64,000 bases of DNA from Pomacea canaliculata (taxonomy: Eukaryota; Mollusca; Gastropoda; Architaenioglossa; Ampullariidae). Each line of letters starts with the position of its first letter. The stretch's first letter is position 1. The DNA lies in assembly GCF_003073045.1 (NCBI RefSeq), contig NC_037595.1, positions 14,172,252 to 14,236,251 of the forward strand. The letters run 5' to 3'. Positions 36,165 to 51,100 of the stretch are shown piece after piece. Both the position numbers and the translations under genes were made by a program. The notes under the pieces are model-generated. The model made no database searches, was not told where the DNA came from, and was given only the letters and a program-made list of their open reading frames with translations.

Positions 36165-39100
36165 CTGTAGGAGCCGACCAAAGGGAAGTAATAAAAACAT
36201 CAAACGAGGCGATGTTAGTGAAGAGGGTTTGTCAGCATTATACACCCTCTACTCCTCACCTCAACATGTAACTACAGAAAACTGCTAAATGCTGATTGGA
36301 TGTTGCCGTAAGACACCGATCTAAACAAAGGCCCCATTCTGCTACAATCTGCCCAAAACAAGCTCCATATTTTAAGCATTCTGAACCATGCATACTTCAT
36401 AGTGCAAGAAACTTGCATCACACATACTCAACACTGGATGCTACCAGCACAGAAATGAACCTCACTGCCAACAAACAACATGAATCATACATAATACTGG
36501 ATGCTAATCACACATCACCTCCAAAGTATTTGCGCCATTTACGCTCCAGAGACTGTTCTGCGGTCAGCACCAAAGAAGAGTAGTCTGCAGAGGGTGGGTG
36601 GGGCTCTAGGCTGTAACACAGAGAGTGGTGTACCATGAGCATACTGGTGCACAACCATCACACGTTATCAATAGTTAAGTTTACATTTACAAGTATACAA
36701 AAATGAGATAAGCATGCTCTCAGCAGTTAGAAGTAGGCAATTCACAGCTCAACAAATATACCACCGCACCTCCACAGTGGCAGTGTTGACTGAAAGGCGC
36801 AAAAAGGTACAAAGACCAAAAAGCAGCATGAGATAAGTAAGATGAAAAACTCACTAGTTAGGCAGGCGAACCCCTCGAACTGCATTATCACTGCTGTCAG
36901 CAACCATATGACGACTTTAGAAGGCACGTAGACAGGAGCCTGCTGACCTAAACACAGTCACAACCATTTCTGTAAGGTCACAGTTTTAGGTTTTTTTGGG
37001 TTTTTTTGCCAACATAGCTGATGGCCGACCTTAAATCAGGAGGACCTTGAACTTATAGCATTCATTATTATTTAAAGATAACAGTCTCTGCTGGCAATAA
37101 AATGAATACATAATTCTTATCTTTTCATGTTCAAAAACTGTTGTTCAGTCTAAGGTTCACTTGCTAGAGAGACATGCTGTTGACAGGACTGTTCGCTCAC
37201 CTTGCTGACCACTGTTGATGGCTGTTAGGACACTGGTCAGATCAGCGTTGATCTTGCTAAGTGTTTTAATCAGATCACTGTTGCCATGACCGGACTCCAC
37301 AGCTACGTGAGACGGACCCTTTCCTCTGACCATACCTTGTAAAATACAATAAGATGTCTTTGAAAAAATCTCTATACTTCAAACCCATAAACACACTTAG
37401 AATAGGAGTGCTTTATCACCTTAATGTGAATATTAACCTGATAATAGGCAAATGACAAAATAATAAAGTATTTGCTTAAGCCATCAATCATTCTGTATGA
37501 ACAGATTATGGGACTGTCCTATTTAGCACTACAAATGCAATGGCAGGCTGCTGAGCTCCTATATGAAAACATGCAAACTAAAAAAAGGCTGTCTGCAGTG
37601 GTTGGATCTCACATATTGACATTAACCAAATGTTATTCTGGTCTGTTTGCATCCCTCACCATGTACAAAGTTTTCTAGACTAATATCAGTACTGCTGATG
37701 CCACTGCTGTCATCATCACTGATGTCCAGACTGGGGATGTTACATGGCCGGTACGTCCGTTCAAAGGGAAAGTCTGACTCATCCTCACTAAGCTAATAAA
37801 AAAATAAAAAATATATGTTATATCTGTAGCTGGATGCATTCTTCAATGAATGTGATCTGTAGCAATTCTGACAAATATATCTAGAAACTAGACATGCAAA
37901 AGTCAATACACAGAGATAACTGACTCTTGCTATCAATGATACTAATGGTGTCATTTCATAAGATCCCAGACATTTTATTCTCATTAAAAATTTTTTTGCT
38001 CAATACAATTTTCAACTGAACTTACAGTATTGTGATTAGAGCTTTTGCTATTCTGACAAACATTAAACTAATTTCCATTGTACCCCATTAAACTACTAGG
38101 CAACTCACTCATTTTACCAGCAAAAATAAAGACAATAAATGTAAATCGGGTTCTGCACCTCTCTGAACAACAATTATTAGTTCTACAGCATGAAATACTT
38201 ATCTCTCTGATCTTCAGAAAATCAATGCAAAATAGACAAACATTTTATTTTCTGTATACAAACATGAGAGAAAATCAAGAATGGTGCACATGCACACACA
38301 TACACACAGGTCCTTCCGACAAAGTGCATTGTCAAGAGAGATTACCTCCTGCCTCTGATGTTCAAGCTGTTGAAGTTTCTGTTCCTTTTGTTGAATAAGT
38401 CTGCGTCCAGCATGCATCTGCTTTTCCATGACATCTAGCTGCTGCCTCTCAGACTCCAGGCTAGCTCCGACCTCATCCAGAATATGTGCACCATGCTCTG
38501 AATAATCCTGTGAAGAAGCATCAAAATACTGAACACGTACTTAACCTACCAGATGTGAATAAATGTAGGCAGACGATTATTCTAAAATGGTACCCACTCT
38601 CAAAAACAATACAAAGAATAAAATTATTGAAATGCTACGGGACTTCGAGACTGATCTTACCTGGCGCCTGAAGTCACGCGTCAGTTCTTGGCTGGCAGCA
38701 GCAAGAGCAGCCTGCCTTCGTTTGAGGGACCGGCGCTGTTTACTGAGAAAAGCTTTGGCATGCACTAGTTCCGCAGTTTCACGATGAAGATGGCCAGTAA
38801 CTCCCCTGAATCATCCAGAAACATTTTGCTTTGAAGTGTGCAGCCAGCATAAATGATGGATTTTAGCAGAAAATGTTATGACTGATAGAAATTTTCATTT
38901 TACAGACATCATTGACTCTTGGTTGTATTCCAAACATCATATACAGGGTTGGCAATCACAACCATGATAAAGTAAGCTTTGCATTTAGACAGACCTGGTC
39001 AATAACAGCAACACACAACCTATACTGCAATAAAGCTAAGATACCTTGTATGCAGGACTGGGTTGAAGCTGTCAGACAAGATGGCTTCATCATCAGACAG

Positions 39101-42100
39101 CAAATCACTCCAGAGTCCAGACTGAAAAAAGACAAAATATAGAAACATCATATCCAAAAACAAGCATTCAAATGCAAGTAACGTTTTGTTCACTTTTTTT
39201 TTGGCCTGACTTGCCGGCTTATCAGTAAGGATGTTAACACATACACTCAAACACTGGCAAGGGTATGATGTCTTGGACTTACTTTGTATCCCTTTGCTAT
39301 CTTCTTTACTCCTGAAACAGAAATTCCAAAACCATTTAGTGCTGGAAGAAAACATGACTTCAAATCCAAACCGGCAGGTTCCAGTTATATGCTTCTCATA
39401 AAAGCTATTAACTACAAGTGCTATTAAATTTACTGTCTAATATCTAATATTACAATACTAAGCATTGAACAAAAATAAGAATGTCACAGATTTTACATGT
39501 TCCTTATACGTGCATTTAACACTATAATTCATTATATGCCCATCTAGGAATCTCCAGCTTCCCCCTACCCTCTCATCCCCACAACAAAACAGTTGCAAAT
39601 TAAAATTTTATAGTAAATTCCTTTCATTACTTTTCAGAGTCCATACCACCTCCACCATAACCAGTCATGGGAACTTTTCAGGAGTCAAAGAAAAACAAAC
39701 AAACAAAAAAAACAAATTAGGTAACTCATATGCAGTCAAATAAGAAGTGATAATTTCAAAACCTCTTTTGATGGAATCTTTCAACATGGTGGCTCTTTTC
39801 CCTATTCTGCTACCTCTGTTCACCTTTCCCTATGCCAGGTATTCCAGCAATAAATCTCAAATTTTTCAGTCACATACCTAAGCAAGAAGAGTTAGGTAAG
39901 AAGATGAAGCACACCTTCAATTAGTCCATCTTCTGCCGTCTCCTCCTTTGAATGACTATCTCCAGCGGCAGCAGCCTGAGTTGAGTCTTCTATGGACAGA
40001 TGCCTATCCCTTGATGTTTCTACCCTAACTTTTGTATCTATTGAATCATGCAGTACAGAGCTCTTTAGCTTGGCAGACTCTGCCTTCCGAATCTCATCCT
40101 CCAGCCGCTCCAACTCCTGCTGGCGCTTCTCCAACTTTTCTGTCTGTTGTCTGTCAATCACAATGGCTACATTTTCCAGACTGGTTTTGTCAAAGAATAG
40201 TATGGTGCACAATATCTAAAAATTTGTTCTTATGGTCTCAACCAAAATGTACACGATTTCAAATAAAAACAAAAAATAGAGACAAACACAATACAAAATA
40301 CAAATTACAAGAATCATCCAAACATAACTGTCTAAGCTTGCCACAGATGAAAAAAGTGCCTTCTTCCCTTCGCTAAAAACAACTAACACTCTTTCACAAA
40401 GAAAGTTCCCTCTTCCCTATACCAAAGAATTTTTCTCTCTCGTTAATATCTTCAAAAACCAAATAATTCAAAAAGGAAACAGAAAAGTATGAGAAGTTTC
40501 ATTTGTTTAACTAGCAGAGCCAAAAATCAACCTGTCTGAACAAAATACACTGAAAGAAAGTACCTGATGTGCCTTGTGAGCTGCTCCTTGTCCATCTTCA
40601 TCTTGAAAACATTCTCTTCAAGACCTTTCCTCTCAGATTTCAACTCCTCAAGCTCCTTTCGCTCCGCCTGAATCTCAGTCAGTAGTTGTTGTCGCTCTTC
40701 TCGCATGCGCTCCAATTCATGAACTGCCAGGTTGCTGGGGCAGTTCATTACATCCTTGATGTTTTATGTAAATCACAGAATACATTTTTCTTGAATGTTT
40801 GCACCATGACTGTCACATAGTGCTTCTTGAATGAACATCCCTAAATATTATAATAGCAAAGTTAAAAACCCAAATAATTTTTAAAGCATGTTAGAGATAG
40901 CAAGCACAATGGCATTTTAGAAAAATATTATTTTAAATATGATGATGATTATATTATTATTAATATTATTATATCGTGATTAGAATTAAGTCCTTGTAAA
41001 ATTACAAAAGAAACATAACAAAGGAGTGCTGTCAATATTAACTTTGTAACTTTCTAAACACTCCAGTGCATTGCATCAAAGGTACAAGATTAAAGGTATT
41101 TAATGAGAAATGATCTCCCATTTTTCAAAGTAACTGCCCAGTTTTTTAATATTAAAAAATTACTATACAGTTCTTCCCTACCCCTTGCTCTTTTTCCATC
41201 TGTTCACGGTCTGCAGCAAACTTTTTTCTCCTATCCTCAAGTTTTTTCTCCTGCAAGCATTACATGTCTAGGTTCAATGATATGGACCTGCTGCAAAATG
41301 TGACCACATGAAATTTCGTTTATTGTAAGGACAGATCTGTATGGACATTCTGCACATCTGTGCGATCATGGTGAAATCTCCACAGAAGGAAAACAATTTT
41401 TTGAAGTAATCATAAGATTGATATAAAATGTATGAAATATAATAGGATGAAGACCAACACACCCATATCTTAAACTTAACTCTGAACGAAAATACTGCAT
41501 AAGAAAAGCATGACAAAGGAAGTTATGTCCTCACCTGAGCTTCAACAGTTTTCAGGGACTTGTCAATGTAAGATGCGCGGCGATCAATTTCAGCCTTCTG
41601 CTCCTTTAGCTTTTCCTCCTGTTACCATTGTGAATAACTAATCATATATTTTTCTTTCTATACCAGTTGTCTTTAACATGCATCTAACATCAGCTTTGAA
41701 GACTTGTTTTTAGACCCAGAACTATTTATCTAGGAACCATTATCATCACTAATGTATTTTTGAGTCTCCTGAGAACTTTCTGACAGAGAGATACTAAGCA
41801 CTCTGTAAAAGACCTCTAAGAACCTGTACAAACTCAGTTAAAAAACAAATTACAAGATTAAAGAAAATCATGAGATTATGAAAGCCCACAGACAGAAATT
41901 CTACTCTTGACTAGCATATAGCTAAAATAAAGAAGCATAAAATCCGACAAAAATCTGACATATAAAATAGGTGCCATTTGGCAGCATAAAATATATTGCA
42001 CTTCCAATTCATGACAAAATGTTGTGATCAGCACAGTGTGACCTAATTTGACAAAAAAGACTGTCGCAGACAAAGGCCAGTACCAATTCTGAAGCTGCTC

Positions 42101-45100
42101 CTGAACTGTCTCTTTGCGCTGAGCATGTTTACGTTTCAGTTCTTCTATTTCACGATCTTGCTGCTTTTGTAATGCCATCTTTTCCTGCTCAAATATATTC
42201 TTCAAGCGCTCTTTCTCAGCATTAATCTGCACAATAAACATATGTGCATAAACAGTTTTTAATGTTTAATGAGAGAAGTGTTGAAGCTAAATTTCTAGAA
42301 AATTTGTACCTTTTGATCATGAAGCAAACGTTCAAATATTCTGCTTTTTTTTTCCCCAACAGATTCTAAATACATCAAATGCATATGGATTTGTGTAATT
42401 TCTCTCTTGATCTCGCAAGAAAACAAACAGTTTGAAAACAAAGATACAAACCAAGCGACTAATTTTCTCATTTTTGCTTTAACTTCAGGCTAATAGATCC
42501 TGTACCACACATTACCACCTCTTTCCCCATTCCTATGTACATAATCATAAAAATGACAAAAACAAGATTGTCAAAGCACTTGAGGAAGGCAAAGTGAAAA
42601 CACACTTTGTCTTGCATCTCCAACTGCATGCGGCGCAAAGCCACGTCCTGTTCCTGCTTAAGTCGATCTAATTGCTGCTGATGGCTGGCCTTCAATTCTT
42701 GATGCCTTCCACTGAATATATCTTCCAGCTGTAACAAGATTCAACTTGGTCATTTAAACAAATCAGTTTCACTTAAAAAAAAAAATTTCTAAATCCTTTT
42801 TAAGAATGTTAGGCAATCTTGACAGGGTGTAGCATAAAATCTGTAAAACAAATCTTAAGCTGGTTTATCTTCTAGCTATGAGTAAAATGTGCCTGTACTT
42901 TTAAATCATAGTTTCATGTTTTTTATCTTAACAAATTTTCTCGTGATGCCATCCAACTGCAACACTGCAACCTACAGATAACATCATGACAAAATCTGAC
43001 TGACCTCTTTGTCAAAATCGCTGATTGCTTTCTGCCGATTGCGTGCAGCTTCAAGCTGTTGTTCTTCCTTCTCCTTTTCCTCCTTCAGTAAAGAAGCCAT
43101 CTCTGCCCTCTTCTCTTCCATTTCTTTGTCATGTTTCTCTCTCAGTTGTGTTCTTAATGCATCAAGCTGGACAAAACATAAGCAGCTGTAGTCAGCATTA
43201 CATTACTGTGAAACATAACAACAGGCAGTCAACAAATTAACAATATTACATTGTAATGGAAATATAGAATGGACAGACAGATTTAAATATTTCTGAGGGT
43301 CCTATTAACTATGGTAGGGGACTTCAAGACCTCAAGTGTGAATGCTATAGACATGTATTTCAAGTGAAGGCTTTTTTTAAAAATATTGTTACTGTTGCCC
43401 GACTTAAAGTTTAAGATACTCAATCTTAGGGAAAAATTCTCAGCAATCTTTTTGTTTCAACAGTTGAGTCATCTGGTAATGTTAAAGAAATAAATTAATT
43501 TGCTTTAAAAAATCTAAACTGGTATACATGGAACATTCCAGAAATGCTATTTCAAGAGGTAGCTGAACAGAAGTGAACTCCATTGAATGCATTCTGGTTT
43601 AATCTAGCAGGACAGACTGGACATTGCATGGTGAGTCTTATTTCTGTATGTGAAAGAGCAGTGAGAAAAGCTTGCATGTCCAATGTGAAGCTCAGTCATG
43701 ACTGCCTGTTCATTTCAACAGGAGATTGTCTTTGGTGGAGTATGAAGAGAGATTAGGAAGAATTTGAAAAAGTTTGTTGCACAGTTGACTTGACCATTCA
43801 GTTTTCTAAACTGTGTAAAATATGCACAAGACATTGACTAAAGAAGGGAAGGAAAGAAATATTGTTGAGACAGACAGGTCAGGGTAGTTTAAGTGGCTTT
43901 GTCCCCTAATTATCTTGTATACCCTCTGTGTCCAAAGATCAACATAAAAGACATCATTTCTATCAACATTGGAGAGAAAAATTGTAAATGTCTGTCAGAA
44001 GAGAGACAGAGATTTTTATATTACCATAGGAGAAAAACAGATATGCACATTTTTCAACAGTTTATGCTAAACTTTGTGGCAGGGGATTTAATCTTCGCCC
44101 TTGAAGGGGGCCCATTGACGAAAAAATACTTTTAATGCGTACTGTACGCAATTTTTTGCGTAAGCAGAAGCCCTGCATTTTATATCAGTTGTTCTACATA
44201 TGCTGATTTTATAAAATATGTGGCCCCCTTCTCCAGGACTGTCTTCAGTATTGTCAAAGAGATCCAACATCTTTATTATATTTAGCACCAAACTGAGAAG
44301 AACCTCTTGCTATTTTCACTGAAGAATTCAGACAAATCTGAATATTTAAATGAAAATGGCACCTGTTCTTGATGCTTTCGTTCAGAATCTTGCCGTAACA
44401 TTTCCATTTCTTGACTGTGTTTCTGATTTAGCCGCTCCATTGCAGTCCTCTTCTCTGCATCAAGTTGTTCTTGCTCCCTTGACAAAGCTGCATCAACCTA
44501 TCATGGACAACTTTCATCAAATGGATTTAAAAAAAAAATTTACACCAAGAATGCTTCTCCATTCCTAGCACGCAAAGCTCTGCAAAGTGTTCTAGCTAAT
44601 CTATCGACTTACTAGCCATTGCTAGTGATTTCATCTGAGTGATTTCAAAGTAAATGTATAAGGCAACTCCATCAAATATTAAATGCATTTCAAAAAAAGA
44701 AAAAAAATCCCTTCTTCAAACAAAGCAAACAAATGACAAGAGTTGATAAGCCTGACTAACCTTGCGCTTGCAAGTGATCAAGAGCAAACAAAAGATGAAG
44801 CTTATGAGCCTAACCTGTGCTTGCAGACGATCGAGAGCTTTGCGCTTTTCCTCCTCTAGTTTGCCTTTCTCTTCTTCTTGCAGAGATGCAACTTCTTCCC
44901 TCAGTTTTTGTAAGGCTTTGCCCATCTGTTCTCTGTTAGTAGAATAGTTACTGGTCAGAAAATCATTGCAAAAATATTTGATGCTCAACAAATAAAAAAT
45001 AATAACAGGCATGTAAAGTACAAGTGACCTCACAAGATAATTACTTAAAGACCAGCTGGAGTCAAAATAAATTGTGAAGCTCCTATGTGAAGTAACATGT

Positions 45101-48100
45101 CATCAAGCATTGACCTTGTCACCTTGTCAAGATATAAGTCAAAACCATGGCATTATCTAATTCGTAAATCAATTCACTCCGTCTTTCACAAAACATGTTA
45201 TAGTTTTTTTGGATGTGATTTTAAACAACAGCCAAAAAAGAAAAAAAAACCAAACCAAAGCCCAGATCTCAACTAGAAATTAAATAGCACATCCGCATGC
45301 AACAACACAAAACAAAATTTTATGCAAGACGGAAACAAGCTCAACAGTACATTTTTTTTTAAAAGATAAATTGTGAACATCATGCCCCTTAGTAATCACA
45401 ATGTACTGCTAAGTGAAGAGTTTTAAAATTCTAACACTGAATAACTACAGGTGACTACAAAAGTGTATAGTTTATGGTGCATCTGTAAATAAAAGTTACT
45501 GACAATAGAAATGTGAATTTTATTTTAAAGTTCTGTTTTTTGAATAAAATTGTTATACATAGAGCACTTAGGCATAGGTTGTTGTTTTTTTAAAGCATAT
45601 CTGATGCAAAGCTGTGATTACCAAGAGCTGTTAATGCACAAGAAAGCAGTTGAACAGAAAACCGATAACATAAAAAAAAATGAGCAAACTTTTTTCATAT
45701 TCGCACATATATACAATTAAAAAAGTAGAGAAGTTTAAGTGGAAAGTAAGACATCACAGTTGGTAACTATTAAATGCACGGATCAATGCAACACAATAAT
45801 AATGGCAGGGGAGATTACCGCAACTTCACTTCCTCTGCCTGTTTGGCCCTTTCATGTTCTTGGATGAGTTTTTGCAGTTCTTCATCTTGGACAAGACAAC
45901 TCTAGTCTTTTTGCTTCTTGCTCTTTCTCAGCCTCTTTCTGGAGTTGACTGTGATATCACAGCAACTTAGTATTTATAATACCATGAAAATGTTGGGAAA
46001 AAAATTATAAAACCAAAGCAGAGGTAAATATAAGAATTTTTTTTTCATTCTTCGTGATAATAGTTTAGCACCACTTCAAAGAAAGTGTATTATTTTACCT
46101 TAGCATATGCTGACTAGTATAGGAAATATTTCTGACCAATGTTGGTGCAACTGACTTGGTTTTTTTCTTAGCAGTCTAAAGACAGAATCATCTGTGCTGA
46201 ATTCTCCATCAGAAATCATCTAAAATATTTCCTTCCTATTTCAAAAGTAAAGGGAAAAGAAAAACTAGGCTTTAGCTCACTACTATTACTTGAGCAGACT
46301 AGAAGCTGATTTACTAGCTCTTAAAAAGTTTATAAAAAGCTATGTAGCACTAAAGTTCACAGCTGCAATATATTAAAAATGCATAAGATTCTAACTTTAT
46401 TATTTCCCTGTTTTCATCCCTGATACGATGTTCCTCCCGCTGCTGCTCTTTCAAAATCTCTTCCTTCAGCTTTTTCAGTCTCATGTCTTTGTCCTAGAAA
46501 CCAGTAACAACAATGTACTGTGTTATCTGGTGTGACTAATAAATGAGATAAAAAGGTATATTTCATGGATAAGATATACAATTAAAAATAAAAAGATATA
46601 CATAGATATACAAATTGTTTCCTTTCATATTTAATTATCTCACTAAAACGAGTTCCTACTCATGCACAACCATATAGACACTCTTACTCTCTTATTTCTC
46701 ATCCCTAAGGTGCCTTTTCTGCTCTACTCTCCTGTTGTATCTTTCTTCATAGATTAATCAAATCCCCAGTGTATTCAAAATGTAAAGATCCACTTACTCT
46801 AACTACATTAATTTTACTTTAATTTTTCCCATTACTGCCCAAACCCGGTGAAGGTCCTGAGGGACTTTTTTACACTGTCAAGAAACATACGAGTGAGTGC
46901 TACGTCTATCATTCTACAAACTCAATCATATCTACTCACAAAACTTACCAAGAATAAGGTAAACTATAAGCTGTATCTGGTCAAATCACTTACTTCAAGC
47001 AGCTCTAGTTTGGAATTTTCTAATTCCTTTTCCAATCTTTGCTTCATCTCCTGCCGTGCACGATCATTAGCTGTTCTTATCTGAAGCTCCTCATCCCTCA
47101 GTTGCCTTTCCTGTTCCACTCTCCTGGTGAATATTTTTTTATAGCTTAAGAAATGTCTTTAACTTTATTTAAACATCTTACTGTCTTCAGTTTACGATAA
47201 ATTTAATTACTTACCTACCACTTTGTTTCTTCAAAAACCAAAGTACCTATGAATTAAAAGTAAAGAATTGTTTCCCTTGCCCTTATGACAGCTTGCCAAT
47301 TTTATCACAATTCTTTTCAAGGTTAAAATAACCTTTTAAATGTAACTAACCTTTTGTGGTTAAAATTATATTAATGCATTTCCCAACATACCTTTTGCTG
47401 CATATCATAATCTAACATTGTAGAAAGTAAGCATATGAGACATATAGGATCCAACATCCAAATAGGTAAACATTCAAGCAAAATATCAGATACCAGTGAG
47501 AGGGGGAGTGGGGCAGGATGAGAAAAGCTAATTGGAATAACATGTACATACATACTTGTGCTCTATACATACCTATCAGTTGAGATGGAAGCCAGTTCAA
47601 CTGTTTTTTTTCCTCTCCTCATCCAGTCGATCCAAAGGAGATATTTTACCAGGTCCTGGAGATTCATCCCGAGCTGTAGACTTCACTGACAATGTTCCAT
47701 CAAAATCCTGAGATATCAAAGAAAAAACAAAATCAATGACTACAACCACCAAAAATTTTAATTCAAAGGACACAACAAAACAATAATTATTAATTCTTAC
47801 ATCAAGATTATTTTTTTTAGAAGTATATAAAATAAATGAAATTATGAGCATTTTTACTCAAATAATGTCTATTCTTGTAACCTGAATGTAAAAACAACAC
47901 ACACACACACAAAATCAGGAAGAGCCATCTAATTATTTGGTGTATAGAATAATAGTAATTTCTTTCAAAATATCTTATATGAATTGACACATATATGCCA
48001 AACAAGCTAATGATGAAACATTGTATTATGGATAATTCAGCATAAAATAATGGTGCCATACCATTGCTAAAGACACTTATTTAAAGTCTGACATGAAACA

Positions 48101-51100
48101 AATAACTTTAATGCAAATGTAGGTGCGAACTCTGAGGAGTCTGCAAAACAAAGGCTTCCATCTGGACAGCTGACAAATAAAAATTTTTTTAATTCAAATG
48201 CTCCTTTGTCATTTATTTACCTGAGTAATAAATATTGCACAAATAAAATACACTAATAAATTAATATCAAAACAACTGAAAAAAAAACCGCACAGATAAT
48301 AGTTTCGAATTAAAAATTATTATTAAAAATTAACACTCATGCAAATTTCCCCAATTTTAACAGAAAGTTATATTTTTATAAAGAGAACACATTTGCAATC
48401 ATCTATTATTCAAAATATTAACATTCAACCAAAATTTTGAAATTTTAATCAACATATTTTGCCTGGAATATTCCGCCATGATTTATCTAGCACAAAATAT
48501 AAATTTCTAAATAGCAGCATCTACTTAATGTACAACAGACATTCCTGAAACTGCAGTAGCATTGCCAAAACATCATGGCTACTACTGGTATTGTCTCTAT
48601 TTGTAAACAGTAATCTACATGACCTCAGTTACATACGATATAATGTTAGTGACTGCAGGATTTCGTTCAAAGTGTCTGATATCAAATCAGGTAAAGGTCC
48701 TATGGCTAAGCAGCCAGAGTGCCAAATTGTAGGTAGGTTACTTTGGACAGAGAAGGCAGAACCAACCTTCATCAATTTTACTTTCTCTAAAAAATTATTT
48801 ATCCACTCAGTGCTAGATGCAGAAAGCAGGTTTCCTGTCTCTGGCCAGAATAAATCCATGTCCCGCTCTATAGTTAAGTGTATTAACCACCTGACTACAT
48901 GATTTGTTTGATATCCACTGATATAATTCAAACTTTGTTTTACTGTATGCAACTGTATGCATGACTCAATGAATAAAATACAGATTGACATCAATATTAA
49001 TTAAAAGACACCATCATCACACTGTAAAATTAATATGCAATATACATTAAAAAAACTGACCAAAAATATTAAAAGAATACTTCAGTAAAGTTGATTATAA
49101 TCTTTATTTGAAATCCAAGCAAAATTTATAAAAGAATTTGTAGAACGACTAGCCACCCATAAGACCAATTCTCTTGGGACAAGAAACAGTACACACAATG
49201 CATTGCTCTTGAACACAGCCTAGCCTTTCATCTACAAAATGTAATGTCAATAACGTAATGATATGATCTGAAAACACTCCAACAGCATCTAAATTTTATT
49301 AATTTAAAATGGTTAAAAGAAAAACAGCTAATTTAATAAAGCATTTTTACAAGAGATATAATGCAGTAACAGTCAATTAAAGATTTTGGCAGCAGACTGA
49401 AAATGAATTCTACTTCTTTTCCTTTTAGCCTGGTGTAGACATTATAAGTAGCTAAATACATCTTTTGCAAAAGGTCAAAGAATAAGTTTAAGCTGAAAAG
49501 GGCAACGACAAAAATAAAATTTCTATTTATTTCCTGCAAAATTTGAACTTTAAGATGAGAAAAATCTTTGTCTGCTAAAATAATGGGATTTTTTTGTTAG
49601 GCTAGAGAAAGCATTGGAGGGCATTAAAAATAGCTTTATAGCACACTTCAATTCTACTAGAGCTCCACTGCTTAAATAAAGAGGCTTAACTCACACTTGA
49701 CAGTGAATGTTGCTGTGCCATCTGTGTAAGGAAACAGTAACCTTTGTAAGGAGCTAGAGCAACAATTTCCAGGACACCAGGAGAAAATTGTAAAAAGTTA
49801 ACAGAGACACAAAAATTATACCTTTAGAAGTCCCATTCTGTATATGAAATGCTCATAACCAGAAAATAAAACTCCTAGCATCATACCACCTTTGATGTCT
49901 TCAAATCTAGTCTTTAGACTCACCTTTTATTGAATATTTTAACTAGTGGCTTTTTCTCCTCTCTTTTCATGCCTTCCATTCCTTTAGAGCGTGTATGTGC
50001 GTGTATATGCATACAGAGATATTGTTACACTGATTGTTTATGTCAAAGTATCTCCAGCTTGCTCTGGCAGGATACTACTATAGAAATACTTCATAATTAC
50101 TGTATTCTTCATGGTTGAAAACAAGGACTTGATTTACGAAGGAAGTAAAATCTATAGAAAAAAGTGGAATATGTATTTTATCTCTACCAAACAATACAGA
50201 TTTCTAGACCGAAACAAAAATTTAAAATATGGATAGGAAAGTAAAAATTTATGGAGAGCAAAAAACCAAGGAAACCAGCACAAAGCTTCCAAGTCAATGC
50301 CATACTCCTACATTAGTCCTTCAGTTAAGAATGCAAGGGAGCTTTAAAGCTGTTCCACAACTTTTAACCAACTCTAAGACAAGCTGCTTTATGTAAAAAC
50401 TTCCCTGCAGACTAGTATTCTACAGTACTAGCCTAACAACCTTAAAATTTAAGTCTACTCTCATGGTCCCTTGCTGGAACAAGATTTTGAAACACAATAC
50501 TACTTAACTCTCTTAGCACTGCATAAAAGTATAAATATTATAAAGACTGGCTAATAACTGAAGAATGTGAAGACGACAGTGGGTTATGTTTTTTTTTATC
50601 ATTGCTGCTCTCAGGTAAACATTAGATCAAGAAACCTATACATTTTTGGAAATGAGAAAGCTTGATTTTTTTTGCAATAAAAGTAAGGAAAATTGCCTTT
50701 CTCGTACTTCCCTGTGGCTCATCATGCTCTAAGGCATAAAAATGGTCATAATCAATGGAGGGGCTGTCAATCAAGTATTGTTCTGATCCCTTTCTAGAAT
50801 TTCCATAGACTGGACAGGTAATGAATATATTACAATAATAAATATATAACGTGTAAACAAATTTGTTTACTCACTTTTTCAAGGGAACCCCGTAATGCAG
50901 GCTCCAGGTTTTCAATTCCCATTAGCTTTTCTGACAGATTCTTGTCAATACCAAAGTCCTTTGAAAGATAAACAGTAAAATAATAGTAAAACTTATAGTC
51001 AATTACCCAGCAAATACCAGATAAAGTTTCACCCAGTTTATCACATTACTTTACCATATGATGGTTAATACCAAAGCAAAATAACATGAGTGAACTTGAA

